From contig NZ_JACAOR010000005.1 of NCBI RefSeq assembly GCF_013386115.1, positions 162,461 to 226,460 on the forward strand: DNA of 64,000 nt, in the 5' to 3' direction. Origin of the DNA: Pseudomonas gingeri. Its GTDB lineage: Bacteria > Pseudomonadota > Gammaproteobacteria > Pseudomonadales > Pseudomonadaceae. Below, piece by piece: positions 61,624-64,000 of this stretch; the stretch's first letter is position 1, and every line of letters begins with the position of its first letter. The notes under the pieces were generated by a model. It saw only the letters and a list, made by a program, of their open reading frames with translations, was not told the origin of the DNA and ran no database searches. The position numbers were made by a program, and so were the translations under genes.

Positions 61624-62337
61624 TTATTGCTCGGTGCTGCCCAGATGGTCGTCCGGGATGGTCAGTTCGATGCCCATGCGCAGTCCCTCCTGGAGGATGT
61701 GCCGGCGCATTTGCGCGCTGGCCAGGGCGCTGTTCTTGTTGCGGATGGCGCGCACCACGGCTTCGTTTTCCTGCAGGCGCTCGGCCAGGTGCTCGGGCGA
61801 ATTGCGCAGGACCTCGGCGCTCTGCTTGAGGGCATTGGCGGTCTGCTGCACCACGTTCTGGAAAATCGGGTTGGAGGTCAGGGCGAACAGCTCTTCATGG
61901 AAGGCGATATAGGCATTCATCCCGGCTTCGCTGTCGTTGGCCTCCAGGGCTTCGCGCATGTCCATCAGGGTCAGGCGCAACTGGCCGATTTCCTTGCTGC
62001 TGATGGACTGCGCCACCAGGCCGACGATAAACGGCTCCAGGGTGTAGCGCAGTTGCAGGATGTCTTCGAGGCTGGCATCGGCGACGCCGCTGTGGACGGC
62101 CGTGGTCTCGTCGGGGGCGGCATCGAGTACCACCACGCCCTTGCCCGGCATCGAACGCACCAGGCCGAGGGTTTCCAGGACGGTCACCGCCTCGCGCAGG
62201 CTTGGCCGGCTGATGCCCAGTTGTTCGGCCAGTTCGCGCTGGCCCGGGAGCATTTCGCCGGAGCGCCACTGGCCGCGGGCGAGGGCGGCGCGCAGTTTTG
62301 CTACCACTGAATTGACGACGGTCGATGAGCTGATCAC
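61624..62337 (-). CDS. GntR-family regulator, FCD (FadR) subgroup (second)
   Basis: A 237-residue FadR-type regulator. wHTH: VAKLRAALARGQWRSGEMLP, GQRELAEQLGISRPSLREAV, TVLETLGLVRSMPGKGVVVL (SRPSLREAVTVLE recognition). FCD domain: residues ~90-225 (DILQLRYTLEPFIVGLVAQS, AYIAFHEELFALTSNPIFQN with the H/E metal residues, and MRRHILQEGLRMGIEL with H). It is a likely sensor of an organic acid, controlling the DctA-like gene upstream of it. The candidate operators at 63815 and 63900 fit FCD consensus. Confidence 0.87.
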   Translation of the reverse strand: MISSSTVVNSVVAKLRAALARGQWRSGEMLPGQRELAEQLGISRPSLREAVTVLETLGLVRSMPGKGVVVLDAAPDETTAVHSGVADASLEDILQLRYTLEPFIVGLVAQSISSKEIGQLRLTLMDMREALEANDSEAGMNAYIAFHEELFALTSNPIFQNVVQQTANALKQSAEVLRNSPEHLAERLQENEAVVRAIRNKNSALASAQMRRHILQEGLRMGIELTIPDDHLGSTEQ

Positions 62338-62436
62338 GGTTTACCCCCTGTTGAAACGGTCTGGCCGCGACCCGGGCCGGCGCGGTTTTCGCCAGCCCCG
62401 GGTGCGGGGTAAGCGCCCGTCCCTGGACGCGGCACC

Positions 62437-63750
62437 TCAGAACTCCTGCTGATGGGCCGGCGCCGCCGGCTTTCTTGGTTGAAACCCATAGCCTTGCTGG
62501 CCATCGAGGACCTTGTGGGCCCGCTGCACATCGATGTCCTTTTCCCAGCGGGCGATGGCCACGGTCGCCACGCAATTGCCGATCAGGTTGGTCATGGCCC
62601 GGCCGATGCCCATGAACCAGTCGACCGCCAGCACCAGCACCAGACCGACCACCGGGATCGCCGGAATGGCCGTCAGGGTGGCCGCGAGGATCACCAGGGC
62701 CGAGCCGGGAATCCCATGGGCGCCCTTGGAGGTGATCAGCGACACCAGCAGGATGGTCAGCAGGTCGGTCAGCGCCAGCGGCGTACCGGTGGCATTGGCG
62801 ATAAACACGATGGCCAGGGTCAGGTAGATCGAGAAACCGTCCAGGTTGAACGAGTACCCCGTGGGGATGACCAGGCCGACCGTCGAACTGCCGATGCCCA
62901 GGTGTTCGAGCTTGCGCATCACCTGCGGCAGCACCGCATCCGACGAGGCCGTGCCCATCACGATCAGCAACTCTTCGCGCAGGTATTTGAGGAAGGGCAG
63001 GATCCGCAGGCCGGACACGCGCATCACCAGGCCGAGGATCAGCAGCACGAAGGCCAGGCAGGTGACGTAGAACAGAGCCACCAGACTGCCCAGTTGCCGT
63101 AGCGATTCCAGGCCATAGGTGCTGGTGGTGAAGGCGATGGCGCCGAACACGCCGATCGGCGCCAGGCGCACGATCATGCCCATGATGCGGAAGATCACAT
63201 GGCTGAGTTCGTTGATCAGGCGGGAGATACCCGACGCGGACTCGCCCACCAGGTTCAGGGCGCTGCCGAACAGCACGGAGAACAGCAGTACCTGGAGAAT
63301 GTTGTTGTCGGCAAAGGCTCCGAGCACCGAGTTGGGAATCAGCTCCATCAGGAACTGCGTGGTCCCGCGCAGATGCTGGCCGCGATCGGCGAGATCGCCC
63401 ATGGCCGCTGTGGACAGTTGCTCCAGGTGAATGTTGGCGCCGCTGCCGATGCCGGTGGAGTAGGCCAGGATCAGCCCGATCAGCAGGGCGATGGTGGTCA
63501 GTACTTCGAAATAGATCACCGACTTGAGGCCGATCCGCCCGACTTTCTTCAAGTCGCCGGCGCCGGAGATGCCGCTGACCACCACGCAGAAGACGATCAG
63601 TCCGATCAGCATCTTGATCAGCTTGATAAAGCCGTCGCCGAGGGGTTTGAGCTGGGTGGAGAATTCGGGAAGGGCGAGTCCGCAGATGATGCCGAGCATC
63701 AACCCAAGGACAACCTGGAGGAAAATCGAACGCGAGCACCATCTGAGCAT
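62437..63750 (-). CDS. DctA-like dicarboxylate/amino-acid:cation symporter
   Basis: A 437-residue DAACS carrier. FLQVVLGLMLGIICGLALPE, GTASSDAVLPQVMRKLEHLG (serine-rich reentrant loop 1), PTGYSFNLDGFSIYLTLAIV (TM7 GYSFNLDG) and VDWFMGIGRAMTNLIGNCVA (TM8 WFMGIGRAxTNLxGN) are the DctA/GltP signature residues. It takes up C4-dicarboxylates or a related organic acid with Na+ or H+. Together with the two FCD regulators it forms a leftward locus, distinct from the usual dctBD-regulated dctA. Confidence 0.85.
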   Translation of the reverse strand: MLRWCSRSIFLQVVLGLMLGIICGLALPEFSTQLKPLGDGFIKLIKMLIGLIVFCVVVSGISGAGDLKKVGRIGLKSVIYFEVLTTIALLIGLILAYSTGIGSGANIHLEQLSTAAMGDLADRGQHLRGTTQFLMELIPNSVLGAFADNNILQVLLFSVLFGSALNLVGESASGISRLINELSHVIFRIMGMIVRLAPIGVFGAIAFTTSTYGLESLRQLGSLVALFYVTCLAFVLLILGLVMRVSGLRILPFLKYLREELLIVMGTASSDAVLPQVMRKLEHLGIGSSTVGLVIPTGYSFNLDGFSIYLTLAIVFIANATGTPLALTDLLTILLVSLITSKGAHGIPGSALVILAATLTAIPAIPVVGLVLVLAVDWFMGIGRAMTNLIGNCVATVAIARWEKDIDVQRAHKVLDGQQGYGFQPRKPAAPAHQQEF

Positions 63751-63814
63751 GAGGAGGATCCTGGTCGGCGTTCCGTTATCCGGGCCTGGGCCGCAGCTTC
63801 GGAACTTAATTGTT

Positions 63815-63826
63815 GTGGTCTTACCG
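63815..63826. promoter_or_regulatory. Degenerate FCD operator candidate
   Basis: GTGGTCTTACCG contains TGGT-N3-ACC, seven of eight positions of the FadR-type TnGTnnnACnA consensus. It is about 65 bases before the DctA-like start, nearer than the perfect palindrome. Confidence 0.4.
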
Positions 63827-63899
63827 GTATGTCCAGTGCGGGGTCAGTCTACGCCCGGTTTTTTCGCAGGCACAAGGGTTTTTTCGCGAAATTGGTAGG

Positions 63900-63914
63900 A
63901 CTGGTCTGACCAGT
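63900..63914. promoter_or_regulatory. Perfect 15-bp operator palindrome upstream of the DctA-like gene
   Basis: ACTGGTCTGACCAGT is palindromic around its central T and contains TGGTCTGACCA, the FCD-GntR consensus (TnGTnnnACnA). It lies 150 bases before the carrier's ATG and is probably bound by one or both FCD regulators encoded downstream. Confidence 0.65.
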
Positions 63915-63925
63915 AATGCTGGTCC

Positions 63926-64000
63926 TGTAGGAGCTGGCTTGCCGGCGATGAGGCCCGCGAGAGCGATGCAAGCCTCAAGACCGCCATCGCCAGCAAGCCG
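63926..64000. repeat. REP pair at the right edge
   Basis: CTGTAGGAGCTGGCTTGCCG and an inverted CATCGCCAGCAAGCCG that runs off the window: a BIME cut by the edge. Confidence 0.8.

Noticed and set aside
1..64000. CRISPR array, rRNA, tRNA, integrase or transposase
   Set aside because: No regularly spaced direct repeats, no tRNA T-loop/acceptor combination and no recombinase motif was seen on either strand. The REP arrays are palindromes with irregular spacing.

Overview
This window looks like a chromosomal segment of a Pseudomonas, most likely of the P. fluorescens group. The evidence is high GC with strong G/C third-position bias, many Pseudomonas-type REP/BIME palindromes (GTGGGAGC...GGCAAGCC) and a second 'CACGCTCCGCGTGGGAA' repeat family, and gene sets typical of the genus (amn, katB-ankB, cioAB with a DUF2474 subunit, pcaQ-pcaHG, quiC1 fusion, DUF2788, DUF6515). 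No rRNA, tRNA or CRISPR array was recognised.

Layout. 1-2.4 kb is AT-rich and atypical: a truncated phosphoribosyltransferase-like gene (running off the left edge) and a nucleotidyltransferase-fold gene, both on the minus strand and of unknown role. 2.7-15.7 kb is mostly housekeeping: amn, rluE, DUF2788, an Lrp-type regulator, a terminator-ended orphan transcript, DUF6515, a cation efflux protein, a lipoprotein, hrpB, an EEP hydrolase, YciC-like, DUF2076, a NYN protein and a DnaQ-like exonuclease. 15.7-17.4 kb is a small mobile-type island: a Bro-N antirepressor-like gene preceded by a C4-type antisense RNA with paired target boxes, then a relBE-type toxin-antitoxin pair. 17.5-27.4 kb holds an Lrp regulator/EamA exporter pair, rhlE, a flavoprotein, a histone-deacetylase-fold hydrolase, GNAT, tesB-HAD, an alpha/beta hydrolase and ypfJ.

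27.6-40.9 kb is a hydroaromatic/aromatic catabolism region. PcaQ and PcaHG (protocatechuate ring cleavage) sit beside an MFS carrier, quiC1 (3-dehydroshikimate dehydratase fused to an HPPD-like domain), a TetR regulator, a catabolic-type AroE and AroQ. Quinate/shikimate can thus be taken up, oxidised, dehydrated to protocatechuate and ring-opened. A near-identical 15-bp site (TAACCAGTTnGTACA) lies in front of both the MFS/quiC1 divergent pair and aroQ-aroE, which suggests one regulator. A hipBA toxin-antitoxin module with three operator-like repeats is inserted in the middle of this cluster. A GntR / aromatic-acid MFS / LigI-like amidohydrolase set follows.

41-64 kb: trmA with a purine permease, a DUF4879-like secreted protein, an EntS-like MFS, the cyanide-insensitive oxidase cioAB plus its small subunit, rlmG, a LuxR solo with the canonical acyl-homoserine-lactone-binding residues, fpr, mscL, katB-ankB, radA, a PilZ protein, cstA-yjiX-yjiA, and a DctA-like carrier with two FCD-type GntR regulators and a perfect 15-bp operator-like palindrome upstream.
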